The notes: generated from the letters alone by a model not told the origin. Shown: positions 34,875 through 42,713, counted from the stretch's first letter. The stretch is DNA of 64,000 nt from Hydrogenophilales bacterium 16-64-46 (GCA_002281775.1 NCGY01000007.1:53323-117322); one strand, 5' to 3'. Numbers and translations are program-made.

Positions 34875-34891
34875 AAGCAATACACATGCCT
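34875..34891 (-). promoter_or_regulatory. Internal sigma-54 (RpoN) promoter before the sulfotransferase-like gene
   Basis: The minus strand reads AGGCATGTGTATTGCTT: GG and GC ten bases apart, GCATG in the -24 box and TTGCTT in the -12 box. Only the first base of the -24 box (A for T) departs from consensus. It fits exactly in the gap after acyltransferase copy B and would give a leader of about 33 bases. It could drive the second half of the EPS train independently. Confidence 0.65.
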
Positions 34892-34892
34892 G

Positions 34893-35429
34893 TCAATCCT
34901 CCGAGGGCATGGGGAGCACCCTCGCCGGATTGCCGATCACGATCGAACGGCTAGGGACGTCATTGAGCACCAGGCTGTTGGCACGGATCACCACGTCATC
35001 GCCGATGGTGAGATTGCCCAGCACCTTGCAGCCGGGTTCCAGGTAGACGCGGTCACCGATGATCGGCAGTCGCCCCTTGCCGCGGATGTTGCCGACCGTG
35101 ACGCCTTCGCACACCGTGAAGTCCGCGCCAATCTGCTCGGCCAGGACAAAGATTCCGGTATGGTTGCGCACCACGAATCGCGGGCCGATTTTTGCGTAGG
35201 CCTGGATGCTGATACCGGTCAGCATTTGTGTGAAGTAGAACAGGACGTAATAAATCAGCTTGGCCGGCAAGCCCAGCAGGGGGAACTTAAGCGCTCGGGC
35301 AAATCGCCCGAAGCGGTACACGATCACGGCGATGGCCCCACGCTGCCACATCGAGCCCCAGGGGCTTTCGCCAGCCGCAGCCGCTGCGCGACGCCGCGCG
35401 TCGAGGTCTGCACGGATAGTCCGAAACAT
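34893..35429 (-). CDS. Hexapeptide-repeat O-acyltransferase (serine acetyltransferase-like), copy B
   Basis: 178 residues. Same plan as copy A: hydrophobic N-terminal segment (GAIAVIVYRFGRFARALKF), then left-handed beta-helix repeats (IGPRFVVRN, IGADFTVCEGVTVGN, IGDRVYLEPGCKVLGNLTIGDDVVIRANSLV) and VIGNPARVL. The active-site region reads RNHTGIFV where CysE has DHGTGVVI, so the His is shifted by one by eye. Lies between copy C and the internal sigma-54 promoter. Confidence 0.83.
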   Translation of the reverse strand: MFRTIRADLDARRRAAAAAGESPWGSMWQRGAIAVIVYRFGRFARALKFPLLGLPAKLIYYVLFYFTQMLTGISIQAYAKIGPRFVVRNHTGIFVLAEQIGADFTVCEGVTVGNIRGKGRLPIIGDRVYLEPGCKVLGNLTIGDDVVIRANSLVLNDVPSRSIVIGNPARVLPMPSED

Positions 35430-35492
35430 CAGTCACGGTCTCCCGCCAGACGGAATGCGCGGCGTGCCGCGACGACTGCTCCACACCCCTCC

Positions 35493-36074
35493 TCAATACT
35501 CGACACTGCGCCCCTCCAGTTTTTCCGTGATCCAGTTGGTTTCCCGCGAGATGACCCTGGCCGGTACGCCCATCACCGTGCAGTTGTCGGGCACGTCGCT
35601 CACCACGACGGAATTCGCGCCGACAGCGACGTTGTTGCCCAGATTGACGCTGCCCAGGACTTTCGAGCCCGCTCCCAGGAAAACGTTGTTTCCCAGTTTC
35701 GGGGGCTTGGGCTGGCCGCGCAGGTGGCCCACCGTCACGCCCTGGAAAACGATGCAGTTCTCGCCAATATCCGCTTCGCAGATGAAAATCCCGGAAAAGT
35801 TGTGGATGGTGAAGCCCTTGCCGATACGTGCCTTGGAGGGAACATAGATGCCGAACCCCAGCACCACGACGATCTTGGCGAGCATGTAGAAGAAATACAG
35901 GAGTTGCTTGAGCACGGGGATGCGCAAGCTGTTGACCCAGCTACCGTAGCGGTAGACGATGACCGCAAAGGTCCCGGGTTCGAGAAAGATGCGCACATGC
36001 CGCACGTACCAGCTTTTCTCCTTGAGGAACCACTCCCGCTTGCGATGGAGGTCGGCACGAATGTTGTCGAACAC
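35493..36074 (-). CDS. Hexapeptide-repeat O-acyltransferase (serine acetyltransferase-like), copy C
   Basis: 193 residues. The GTG at 36074 (VFDNIRADLHRKR) aligns with the starts of copies A (MFENLGSDLSRKR) and B (MFRTIRADLDARR) and has AGGGG upstream, so the longer frame to 36215, which overlaps the acyl carrier protein gene, is rejected. Then come a hydrophobic segment and beta-helix repeats (IGKGFTIHN, IGENCIVFQGVTVGH, LGNNVFLGAGSKVLGSVNLGNNVAVGANSVV). It starts 4 bases after the acyl carrier protein stop, hinting at an acyl- or aryl-ACP donor, which is inference. Confidence 0.85.
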   Translation of the reverse strand: MFDNIRADLHRKREWFLKEKSWYVRHVRIFLEPGTFAVIVYRYGSWVNSLRIPVLKQLLYFFYMLAKIVVVLGFGIYVPSKARIGKGFTIHNFSGIFICEADIGENCIVFQGVTVGHLRGQPKPPKLGNNVFLGAGSKVLGSVNLGNNVAVGANSVVVSDVPDNCTVMGVPARVISRETNWITEKLEGRSVEY

Positions 36075-36078
36075 GCGC

Positions 36079-36309
36079 TTACCCCTGAGAGTCGACAAAC
36101 GCGCCCAGCGAGGCCAGCGTATCGAAAGCCTCGGGCGTAGCCTGATCGGTATCCAGCGCCTTCTGGAACAGATGCTCCAGTTCGACGATGAGGGTGATGC
36201 GGTTGATCGAATCAAGATTGAGCGGGTCTTGTGGCCCGATGCCGGCGAAGTCGCGGCCGGTCACGCGGGAAACAGCTTCCCGGATGGTTTCGATGGTGTC
36301 GGCGGTCAT
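36079..36309 (-). CDS. Acyl carrier protein
   Basis: 76 residues, acidic, with the four-helix ACP pattern. The phosphopantetheine attachment serine is in LNLDSINRI (Asp-Ser-Ile in place of the common Asp-Ser-Leu). It sits in the EPS train with an AMP ligase and a chorismate-lyase-like gene on one side and three acyltransferases on the other, so it probably carries a dedicated acyl or aryl group and is not the fatty-acid AcpP. Confidence 0.88.
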   Translation of the reverse strand: MTADTIETIREAVSRVTGRDFAGIGPQDPLNLDSINRITLIVELEHLFQKALDTDQATPEAFDTLASLGAFVDSQG

Positions 36310-36367
36310 GCCCGAGGATCCTTTGTGCAGGCGTTAAGCCCGGTTTGGTATGCGCCCCGGAACGCGG

Positions 36368-36985
36368 TCATACGCGTCCGGAGATGAAAAGTCGATGGGG
36401 GAATTTTTCTGTGATGAGGATGGTGGGTTCGCCCTTCATGATGACACGGTAGGTTCGATACAGCAGTTCGCCGCAGCGGGTGACATTGAACGCAGGCGAC
36501 AGGGACTCGTCGATCTCCCTGCCGATGTCGAGCACTTCCCGATAGGTTTCCAGACCGCGCTCGCGCAGCAGTTCGCCGATGCCGATCCGGCCGGCGAGCA
36601 GATCGTTCTTGACCTGCTCGGGCAGGAATTCAAGCCGCAACAAAGATTTGGCGTAGGCGTAGACCGTACCGCTCTCGATCCCCTTGAGCCGTACCTCGCG
36701 CTGCAGGGCGACTTCGCCTTTGCGTATCCCCACCCAGTCGACATCGTGCAGCAAGGTCACCGGGGACTGCCCAAGATTTTCGACTTCGAGCGGCTCCCAG
36801 AAATAGGCTTCCAGACTTTTGGTCACCGTACCGTCGGTGACGAGCAATACGCGCAGGAAGGGGGGAAGCGCCTCGATGTCGAAATCTTCGTTGCGGCTGT
36901 TGGTGATCACGCCACCCGCCACATAGCCTTTGGATTTGAAATAGGATTCCATGGGAAGCACATTGGTCATGGCAGTCGGACTCAT
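36368..36985 (-). CDS. Chorismate lyase-like (DUF98) protein
   Basis: 205 residues. The C-terminal half carries CGELLYRTYRVIMKGEPTILITEKFP, the pattern of the DUF98/chorismate-pyruvate lyase family, whose known members release 4-hydroxybenzoate from chorismate. RGLETYREVLDIG upstream also fits. It begins 2 bases after the stop of the AMP ligase gene with GAGGTG as ribosome-binding site. Its position next to an AMP ligase and an ACP suggests synthesis and activation of an aromatic acid; this is inference. Confidence 0.72.
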   Translation of the reverse strand: MSPTAMTNVLPMESYFKSKGYVAGGVITNSRNEDFDIEALPPFLRVLLVTDGTVTKSLEAYFWEPLEVENLGQSPVTLLHDVDWVGIRKGEVALQREVRLKGIESGTVYAYAKSLLRLEFLPEQVKNDLLAGRIGIGELLRERGLETYREVLDIGREIDESLSPAFNVTRCGELLYRTYRVIMKGEPTILITEKFPHRLFISGRV

Positions 36986-36986
36986 G

Positions 36987-38462
36987 TCATTTCACCTCGC
37001 TCAGTTCATCCTGCAGGTACTTGCGGAGTATCTTGCCCAGCGGGCTGCGCGGAATCTCGCTGCGGAACTCGATCCGCTTGGGAACCTTGTACCAAGCGAG
37101 ATGCCGGTTGCACAAGTCGAGGATTTCCGCTTCCGAGCAGTCGCCACGCGTGACGATGACCGCCTTCACCATTTCGCCATAATTGGCGTCTGGACAGCCC
37201 AGAACCACGCACTCGGTGACAGCGGGATGGGTATGGATCAACGCCTCCACGTCCAGCGGATCAACCTTGTTCCCGGCGACGTTGATCAGGAGTTTCTTTC
37301 TGCCCTTGATGTAGATGCAGCCGTCCTGGGTTTTGCAACCCAGATCGCCCGGCAGAAAATAGCTGTTCTGGAAGGATTCCCGGGTCTGTTCCGGCAGGTC
37401 GTCGTAGCAACGGGTCATAGCCGGAGAGCGCACGGCGATTTCACCCATCTCGCCCATGGCCGCGACCTGTCCCGCTTCGTCGAGTATGTCGATCGTGATT
37501 CCCACCAGCGGTCTGCCGACAGATTCCTCGGTGCCATCCGCCCGGTCGTAGTTGATCGCCACCGCCCCTGTTTCGGTCGAGCCGTATAGCTGCGCCGGCG
37601 TGACCGCGAAGACCTCGCGCATCCGCCGCACCGTGTCCGCCGGAAGCGGTGCCCCCGCGGTAAAAATCAGGCGCACGCCGGACAGGTCCGGCCTGGCCGG
37701 ATAAAACGCATCGCCAATCATTTTCAGCATGAAGGGCACGGCGGGATAGATCGTGATCCGCTCGGCATCGAGGAGCCGCGCTGCCTCACGCGGATTGAAC
37801 TCCCCCTCCGTCAGGACCAGCGTCCCGCCAGACAACAGCGCGGCAAGCATGCAATTGCCGAAGCCGTGGGCGTGATACAGCGGAACAGTGCATAGAATGC
37901 GATCATTCGCGGTCAATTCGACTGTCGCCGCAAGGGCATCGTATTCCGCCAGCAACTGTGCCTGCGTGCGGGTGATGCGCTTGGGCTTGCCCGTGGAACC
38001 GGACGAATACATGTAGAGCGCGGCGGCCGATCCGGCCGGCCCGGTCTCCGCTGCATCCATCCGGGGCGGTGCCTCGCCCGCTGCGAGTTCTTCCATCACC
38101 ACACGCGTCACGCCAGCTACGCCCGCCAGCAGGTTCGGCTGCGTGGACGAGGCGTGTATCACGAAGCCCGCCCCGCCGGTGTGCAGGTAGTACCCGACTT
38201 CGTCAGCCTGGAAACGCGTACTGACCGGTATCGCCACCGCCCCACGCGCAAACAGGGCAAGGCAGGTCACCACGAAATCGATGGAGTTCGGCAGCAGGAC
38301 GCCAACCGCATCGCCAGGCTGCACACCCAGCGCTTGTAGCCCAGCCACGGCATGCTCGACGCGATTCTGCAAACCGGCGTAGGTCAGGGATTCGCGTCCC
38401 GTCATCAAGGCCAGTTTGTCCGGTGTACGGGCTACACAATCCAGGAAACGCGGGAAGATCAT
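36987..38462 (-). CDS. AMP-dependent acyl/aryl ligase (ANL superfamily)
   Basis: 491 residues. P-loop YMYSSGSTGKPKRITRTQ, the A5 motif LYGSTETG, A7/A8 GDLGCKTQDGCIYIKGRKK and the C-terminal catalytic Lys in RSPLGKILRKYL are all intact, so the enzyme should be active. It would adenylate a carboxylic acid and load it on CoA or, given its neighbour, the ACP at 36079. The substrate could be the product of the DUF98 protein (4-hydroxybenzoate) but fatty acids are not excluded. Confidence 0.87.
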   Translation of the reverse strand: MIFPRFLDCVARTPDKLALMTGRESLTYAGLQNRVEHAVAGLQALGVQPGDAVGVLLPNSIDFVVTCLALFARGAVAIPVSTRFQADEVGYYLHTGGAGFVIHASSTQPNLLAGVAGVTRVVMEELAAGEAPPRMDAAETGPAGSAAALYMYSSGSTGKPKRITRTQAQLLAEYDALAATVELTANDRILCTVPLYHAHGFGNCMLAALLSGGTLVLTEGEFNPREAARLLDAERITIYPAVPFMLKMIGDAFYPARPDLSGVRLIFTAGAPLPADTVRRMREVFAVTPAQLYGSTETGAVAINYDRADGTEESVGRPLVGITIDILDEAGQVAAMGEMGEIAVRSPAMTRCYDDLPEQTRESFQNSYFLPGDLGCKTQDGCIYIKGRKKLLINVAGNKVDPLDVEALIHTHPAVTECVVLGCPDANYGEMVKAVIVTRGDCSEAEILDLCNRHLAWYKVPKRIEFRSEIPRSPLGKILRKYLQDELSEVK

Positions 38463-38471
38463 GCGGCTGCC

Positions 38472-39233
38472 TCAGGATTGCGACTGCGCGGCCGCGGCTT
38501 GCGGCGGCACGTAGGATTTGAGGCGCTTGTACATGACGAACAACTCCCGGAACGCCTTGAGAATAACCTGGAAATTGGCCCCAGTCTGCTCGCCCCGCTC
38601 GCGCGGCAGGTGCGTGACGGGCACTTCCTTGATGGTGAAGCCATACTTGGTCGCAATCGCCAGGATTTCCGTATTGATCATGGCCCCGGCCGACGTCGGG
38701 CGAACGATGTCGAACACCTTGCGGTTGAACAGCTTGAAGGCGCAGTCGATGTCCCGCACCTTGATGCCGAACAGGAATCGCACCAGCGTGCCCCAGGCCC
38801 AAGCGTTCAGTTTGCGGTGCAGGGGATCGGCGCGTTTCTGGCGGTAACCGGCGACGATGTCGTAGCGATCGATCCACTCGACCAGACGGCCGAATTCATC
38901 CAGGTTGAACTGCAGGTCGGAATCCGTGAAAAACACGTAATCGAGGCTGGCCTTGGCAAAGCCGGACCCTACCGCCGCGCCGTACCCCCGATTCTTTGGA
39001 TGGTGCACCACGACCAGATCGGGATTCGATTTGGCCAGGCGATCAAGTATCGCCCCTGTCTCGTCCGAACTGCCATCGTTCACGACGATGATTTCGTGAC
39101 GTTCAGCCACTTCTTGCAACACGCGGCGCGCTTCCGTGACGGCACGCTCTACATTCAAGGCCTCATTGTAGGCGGGGAACACCCACGACACGCTTGCAAG
39201 ACGCCGCTGTCCCGCACTGTCGCTCGACGACAT
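38472..39233 (-). CDS. GT2-family glycosyltransferase (DPM1/polyprenyl-phosphate type)
   Basis: 253 residues. GT-A fold with WVFPAYNEALNVERAV, IIVVNDGSSDETG, NRGYGAAVGSGFAKA and the metal-binding DSD in FFTDSDLQFN; the GYRQKRADP and DIDCAFKLFNR segments are typical of dolichyl/polyprenyl-phosphate mannosyl- or glucosyltransferases. It may make the lipid-phosphate sugar donor for the GT-C enzyme at 20059. The ATG at 39233 is preceded by GGGAG; the upstream ATG at 39245 is less likely. Confidence 0.88.
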   Translation of the reverse strand: MSSSDSAGQRRLASVSWVFPAYNEALNVERAVTEARRVLQEVAERHEIIVVNDGSSDETGAILDRLAKSNPDLVVVHHPKNRGYGAAVGSGFAKASLDYVFFTDSDLQFNLDEFGRLVEWIDRYDIVAGYRQKRADPLHRKLNAWAWGTLVRFLFGIKVRDIDCAFKLFNRKVFDIVRPTSAGAMINTEILAIATKYGFTIKEVPVTHLPRERGEQTGANFQVILKAFRELFVMYKRLKSYVPPQAAAAQSQS

Positions 39234-39272
39234 GAAATCTCCCATTCAATATTTAGGCCGCACTAAACGGCA

Positions 39273-40367
39273 TCAAGCCGCCTTGAGCACGGTGGATTCG
39301 CCCGCGCCAGAGTGAACATGACGCGCGACGGGCACTGCAGAATTCCCGCCGACACGCCAGCTGTGCGCCCCCTGGGGCTCGAACATGAAGTTCACGACCT
39401 TGCCGCCCAGACGCTCAAGATGCTCCGCGACCTTGTAACGCTTGCCGTGATCGCAATAGAACATCATGAAACCGCCGCCGCCAGCGCCGCTGACCTTGCC
39501 CCCCAGCGCGCCCGCGTCCATCGCCACCTGGTACGCCTCGTCGATCATCGGATTGCTGATTTTGTCCGCCATGCGCTTCTTGACCTGCCAGGCCGTATCC
39601 AGCAGGGCACCGAAACCGCGCGTATCGCCGGTCAGCAGGGCGCGCTTCATGTCGTAGGCCTGTTGCTTGAGATCGTGCATGGCCTGTAGGCTCTTCTCGC
39701 AGCCCTTGTTCACATTGTGTACCTGGGCCTCGATGATGTGCGCCGACGCACGGCTCTTGCCGGTGTAGTACATGAGCATGTTGTATTCGAGCTCGTTGAC
39801 CACATCGCCGTTGACCCTGAGGGGATTGACCAGCACCTGGTCGTGCTGGAATTCCATGAAGTTGAAACCGCCAAAGGCACAGGCATACTGGTCCTGCTTG
39901 CCGCCTGCCAGGCCAAGATCGACCCGCTCGATGTCGTGGGCGAGTTTTGCCAGCTCGTATTGATCCATCGAACGGCCGGCCCAGTCCTTGAATGCCGAGA
40001 GCATGGCGACCACCATCGCGGAGGACGATCCCAGGCCGGAGCCGGGCGGCGCGTCGTTGTGGGTCATCAGGCTGAAGCCGCCAGCAAGATGCGGGCGGTT
40101 GCGCAGCACGTTGCGGATCACCGCTTTCACCAGATCGAGCTGGCCATCGAACACCAGTTCCTCATCGACCTTGTACTGTGCGATGAAGTCGTAATCCAGG
40201 GAGTGGACCTCGATCTCGCTACCCTCCTTGGGCATCAGGGAGGCGTAAGCAAACTTGTCGATGGTCGCGTTGAGCGCACACCCCCCGTGGAGGTCACAAT
40301 AGGGCGAAACATCGGTTCCCCCGCCTGCGAAGCTGATGCGCAACGGCGCACGTGCACGAATCATCAT
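39273..40367 (-). CDS. GHMP-family sugar kinase (D-glycero-D-manno-heptose 7-phosphate kinase-like)
   Basis: 364 residues. N-terminal APLRISFAGGGTDVSPY, ATP-binding PPGSGLGSSSAMVVAML and C-terminal KVSGAGGGGFMMFYCDH are typical of the HddA group, which phosphorylates heptose-7-phosphate, and of related fucose kinases. It would provide an activated sugar precursor for the polysaccharide. First gene after the sigma-54 promoter; GGGAG precedes the tandem ATGs at 40367 and 40364. Confidence 0.87.
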   Translation of the reverse strand: MMIRARAPLRISFAGGGTDVSPYCDLHGGCALNATIDKFAYASLMPKEGSEIEVHSLDYDFIAQYKVDEELVFDGQLDLVKAVIRNVLRNRPHLAGGFSLMTHNDAPPGSGLGSSSAMVVAMLSAFKDWAGRSMDQYELAKLAHDIERVDLGLAGGKQDQYACAFGGFNFMEFQHDQVLVNPLRVNGDVVNELEYNMLMYYTGKSRASAHIIEAQVHNVNKGCEKSLQAMHDLKQQAYDMKRALLTGDTRGFGALLDTAWQVKKRMADKISNPMIDEAYQVAMDAGALGGKVSGAGGGGFMMFYCDHGKRYKVAEHLERLGGKVVNFMFEPQGAHSWRVGGNSAVPVARHVHSGAGESTVLKAA

Positions 40368-40817
40368 GAAAGTTCTCCCTTATATAAAAACGCGCATCTC
40401 AGACCACACTGCGCTACCCCGCTACCGAACACAGCCCACACCCGGACGACCTCTACAACCAGCCGTTTGTATACAACGCACACACTAAGCAAAATACATG
40501 CCAAATTACGATGCAAACACTCAAGCCATCGAAAGCAAACCCGCTTTTTATCAGGCCAATGTGACAGGCGCATCAAGCCGGCAAGCATTTGTAAAATTTG
40601 TCGACATTTCGTGACCCAATCGTGATGACTCAGGGTCAAGCGGGCTAGCCGCCCCAATCAAGCAAGCACGTTGTACGCCAGCATCACCTGGGGCCGAATT
40701 TGACCCTTTACCGCGTCATCCAGACAGACGTGCGCCCGGCAAGCCCGCAAAACGGGCATCCGGGCTGTGCGTCTCGCCCCGAAAGCGTGCAGGCAGTCGA
40801 GTTTTGTCAGGAAGCAC
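40368..40817 (-). other. 450-base intergenic regulatory region upstream of the EPS train
   Basis: It is the longest gap in the window and is clearly less GC-rich near the EPS side. It holds the sigma-54 promoter (40487-40503), an inverted repeat TGACCC-N15-GGGTCA (40612-40638) at the distance typical of an enhancer-binding-protein site, another TGACCC at 40701, and a small GCCCG-TTTTG-CGGGC hairpin on the minus strand about 50-65 bases beyond the stop of the Fn3 gene. No convincing coding frame is present. Confidence 0.6.
40487..40503 (-). promoter_or_regulatory. Sigma-54 (RpoN) promoter for the exopolysaccharide gene train
   Basis: The minus strand reads TGGCATGTATTTTGCTT, a full match to TGGCAYR-N4-TTGCW, with GG and GC exactly ten bases apart. 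It would start transcription near 40477, giving a leader of about 110 bases before the sugar kinase gene. RpoN control together with the PrsK/PrsR pair is known for PEP-CTERM/EPS systems; the regulators themselves are not in this window. Confidence 0.8.
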
Positions 40818-42422
40818 TCACTGCAGGGCGTCGTGCCACTGCTGAAACTCGCTCGCAAATGCCGGGTTTTCGATATCCTCCCGGTACATTTCGAAATAGG
40901 TCGTGCCGAAGGTCTCGTGACCATATGCAAAGCCATTCGCGGGCGAGTCGTCACCGGGTGTCCAGTTGCACAGGTTGTGCAACGTCCACGAGCCGCACGC
41001 CTGCAGCATCACGAAATGTCCGTTGATGCTCGCGGGCTGGTAATAACCAGGGCCGGGTGAATCCCCCCGCAGGGCCTCGTTGAACAGCCCGACCACGGGA
41101 CGCCTCACCCCGTCGAATTCCCCCAGAAGGCTCAACAGCAAGGCATCGCCGTAATCGGGCTCCTGCCCATCGTCGAGCCCCCAGAAGGCCACATAGGTGG
41201 GCTTGGCCGGAAATACATCCTGGACTGCCCGCACACTCTCCAGCATCGCGTCGGTGAATTTCTCCCGCGTGAAGCCGGGCTGCTGCACCAGCGTATTGCT
41301 GACATCGCGCACGCCCTGCAATCCCAGGATGCCTGCGTTGATCTGCGCGAGCGCGCTGTGGTCGCGCAGCCTGACTGCCGCGCCGACGGTTGTGTCGTGC
41401 ACCTCGTGATTGGACAAGGCCTGCAGGAAGGTCCGGTGATGCGCCTGGGCACTGTCGTCCCAGGGCACGACTGTGTTCACGGTCGTGCCCGGTCGGGTAC
41501 CCGGGGCATTCCAGGTCTGCGCGGCATCGTCGCGCACATACTGCGGCACATCCTGAACAAACAGGGCAATGGTGAGTTTTTTGCCATGCGCCTGCACTGC
41601 CGCCACGGCCTGGTCAACCAGGCTGAAATCATAGTTGGGTGCGCTCGTACCCGAGTCGAGGCTGGTCCAGCCGATGCGCCACGCGTAACCGTCCACGAAC
41701 GGCTGATCGAGGCCCGGGATGGACGCCAGATCGGGCCCGTCACCCAACAGATAGATTCCCTTGGGCGCCTCAAAGGCGGCCACATGGGGCGATGCGGTAA
41801 CGGCTTCGACGACCGCACTGGGGCTGGACTGCTGCTGACCGGCGTACGCCAGCACCCGGTAATAATGGCGCGTATCCGGAGGCAAATCAGTTCTTGAATA
41901 AGTGGTCGTGTTCGCCGTCACCGATGCGACCTGTGTCCAGGGTCCGGTTGCCGACAGGGATTCCTCCAGGCGAAAGCCCTTTTCCACGCCGGAGTTGTCC
42001 ACCCAGTTCAGATCGATCTGGAAAGGCGACAGCGAGAGCGCCACAGGTGTGGCCCTGGTCAGGCTGGGGCCCTTGATCTGCGTCCAGGCATTGGCGGTAT
42101 TCGAATAGCGCGAATTCTGGCCGTTCACCGCACGCACCCGGTAATAGTAGCGCGCGCCCTCACCGAGCCCGCTGTCCCGGTAGGACTTGACGTTTGCCGC
42201 CAGCGTGACGACTCTGGTGAAGGTCTTGCTGGTACTAAGCCGCCGCTCCAGTTCGAAGCCCGTTTCGTCAGAGGATTTGTCTTCCCAGGCCAGATCCATC
42301 TGCGTGGCCGAAACCGCGCTAGCGGACAGGTTGACAGGGGCGGCGGGGGCGGCTGCCCAAACGGGCGCAGTCATGGCGAAACACGATACGGACAGCAGGC
42401 AAATGCGCGAAGGTAGAAACAT
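40818..42422 (-). CDS. Secreted protein with two fibronectin type III domains and a glycosidase-like C-terminal domain
   Basis: 534 residues. Signal peptide (SVSCFAMTAPVWA), two Fn3 domains at about residues 27-115 and 118-212 (each with W-D/N-..ET/KGF-LE and YYYRVRA / YYRVLAY), then a domain of about 315 residues with a TIM-barrel flavour (GYAWRIGWTSLD, KLTIALFVQDVPQYV, YVAFWGLDDG, VVGLFNEALRG). It probably binds or cuts a polysaccharide. The ATG at 42422 has GGAG at a good distance. A c-di-GMP-I riboswitch lies in its leader, which links it to biofilm signalling. GalU is the next gene upstream. Confidence 0.75.
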   Translation of the reverse strand: MFLPSRICLLSVSCFAMTAPVWAAAPAAPVNLSASAVSATQMDLAWEDKSSDETGFELERRLSTSKTFTRVVTLAANVKSYRDSGLGEGARYYYRVRAVNGQNSRYSNTANAWTQIKGPSLTRATPVALSLSPFQIDLNWVDNSGVEKGFRLEESLSATGPWTQVASVTANTTTYSRTDLPPDTRHYYRVLAYAGQQQSSPSAVVEAVTASPHVAAFEAPKGIYLLGDGPDLASIPGLDQPFVDGYAWRIGWTSLDSGTSAPNYDFSLVDQAVAAVQAHGKKLTIALFVQDVPQYVRDDAAQTWNAPGTRPGTTVNTVVPWDDSAQAHHRTFLQALSNHEVHDTTVGAAVRLRDHSALAQINAGILGLQGVRDVSNTLVQQPGFTREKFTDAMLESVRAVQDVFPAKPTYVAFWGLDDGQEPDYGDALLLSLLGEFDGVRRPVVGLFNEALRGDSPGPGYYQPASINGHFVMLQACGSWTLHNLCNWTPGDDSPANGFAYGHETFGTTYFEMYREDIENPAFASEFQQWHDALQ

Positions 42423-42521
42423 GGTGTGCTCCAGGTCAGGGAAGGACGCCTGTTCCGGCAAACCACGCTACCCAACATTCCCTGCAAACGAGCAAGCCTC
42501 CCTGGCGGGCAAGCGGCTCGC

Positions 42522-42608
42522 TGCACTGTCTGGCAACCCCGCTATCCCGCTGGGGACCGGAGGCTTTGCGTCTCCGCCTTGCGACGGATTTGCCTGGTTC
42601 AGGTCATG
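42522..42608 (-). ncRNA. Cyclic di-GMP-I (GEMM) riboswitch
   Basis: On the minus strand the element runs AGGCAAATCC, then a hairpin (GTCGCAAGGC), GAGACGCAAAGCCTCCGG and finally GGATAGCGGGGTTGCC. The strict GACGCAAAGCCTCCGG core and the GGTAGCGGGGTTACC-like end match the GEMM-I class (Vc2 aptamer) nearly base for base. It ends about 100 bases before the ATG of the Fn3 glycosidase-like gene, leaving room for an expression platform. A second, partial GGGTAGCGTGGTTTGCC lies just downstream. Confidence 0.9.
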
Positions 42609-42713
42609 GGCAGTAACGGCAGAATACCGGCAGGCTTGAGAGTCTAGCTGGAGAATATGACCTCCCGGTGATCTGCGATCCCACCGCAAGCGAACGCGGC
42701 ACTGCCCGGCAAA

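Noticed and set aside
34098..36140. 680-codon open frame on the plus strand across the glycosyltransferase and acyltransferase region
   Set aside because: It is antisense to four genes with clear family motifs, shows no domain and is explained by high GC content, which keeps complementary frames open.
36075..36215. Longer N-terminus for acyltransferase copy C
   Set aside because: It would overlap the acyl carrier protein gene; the GTG at 36074 aligns with the starts of the two paralogues.
36316..36341. GG-N10-GC spacing upstream of the acyl carrier protein gene, like a sigma-54 site
   Set aside because: The -12 box is CTGC and the -24 box GGGCTT; the spacing alone is expected by chance in GC-rich DNA.
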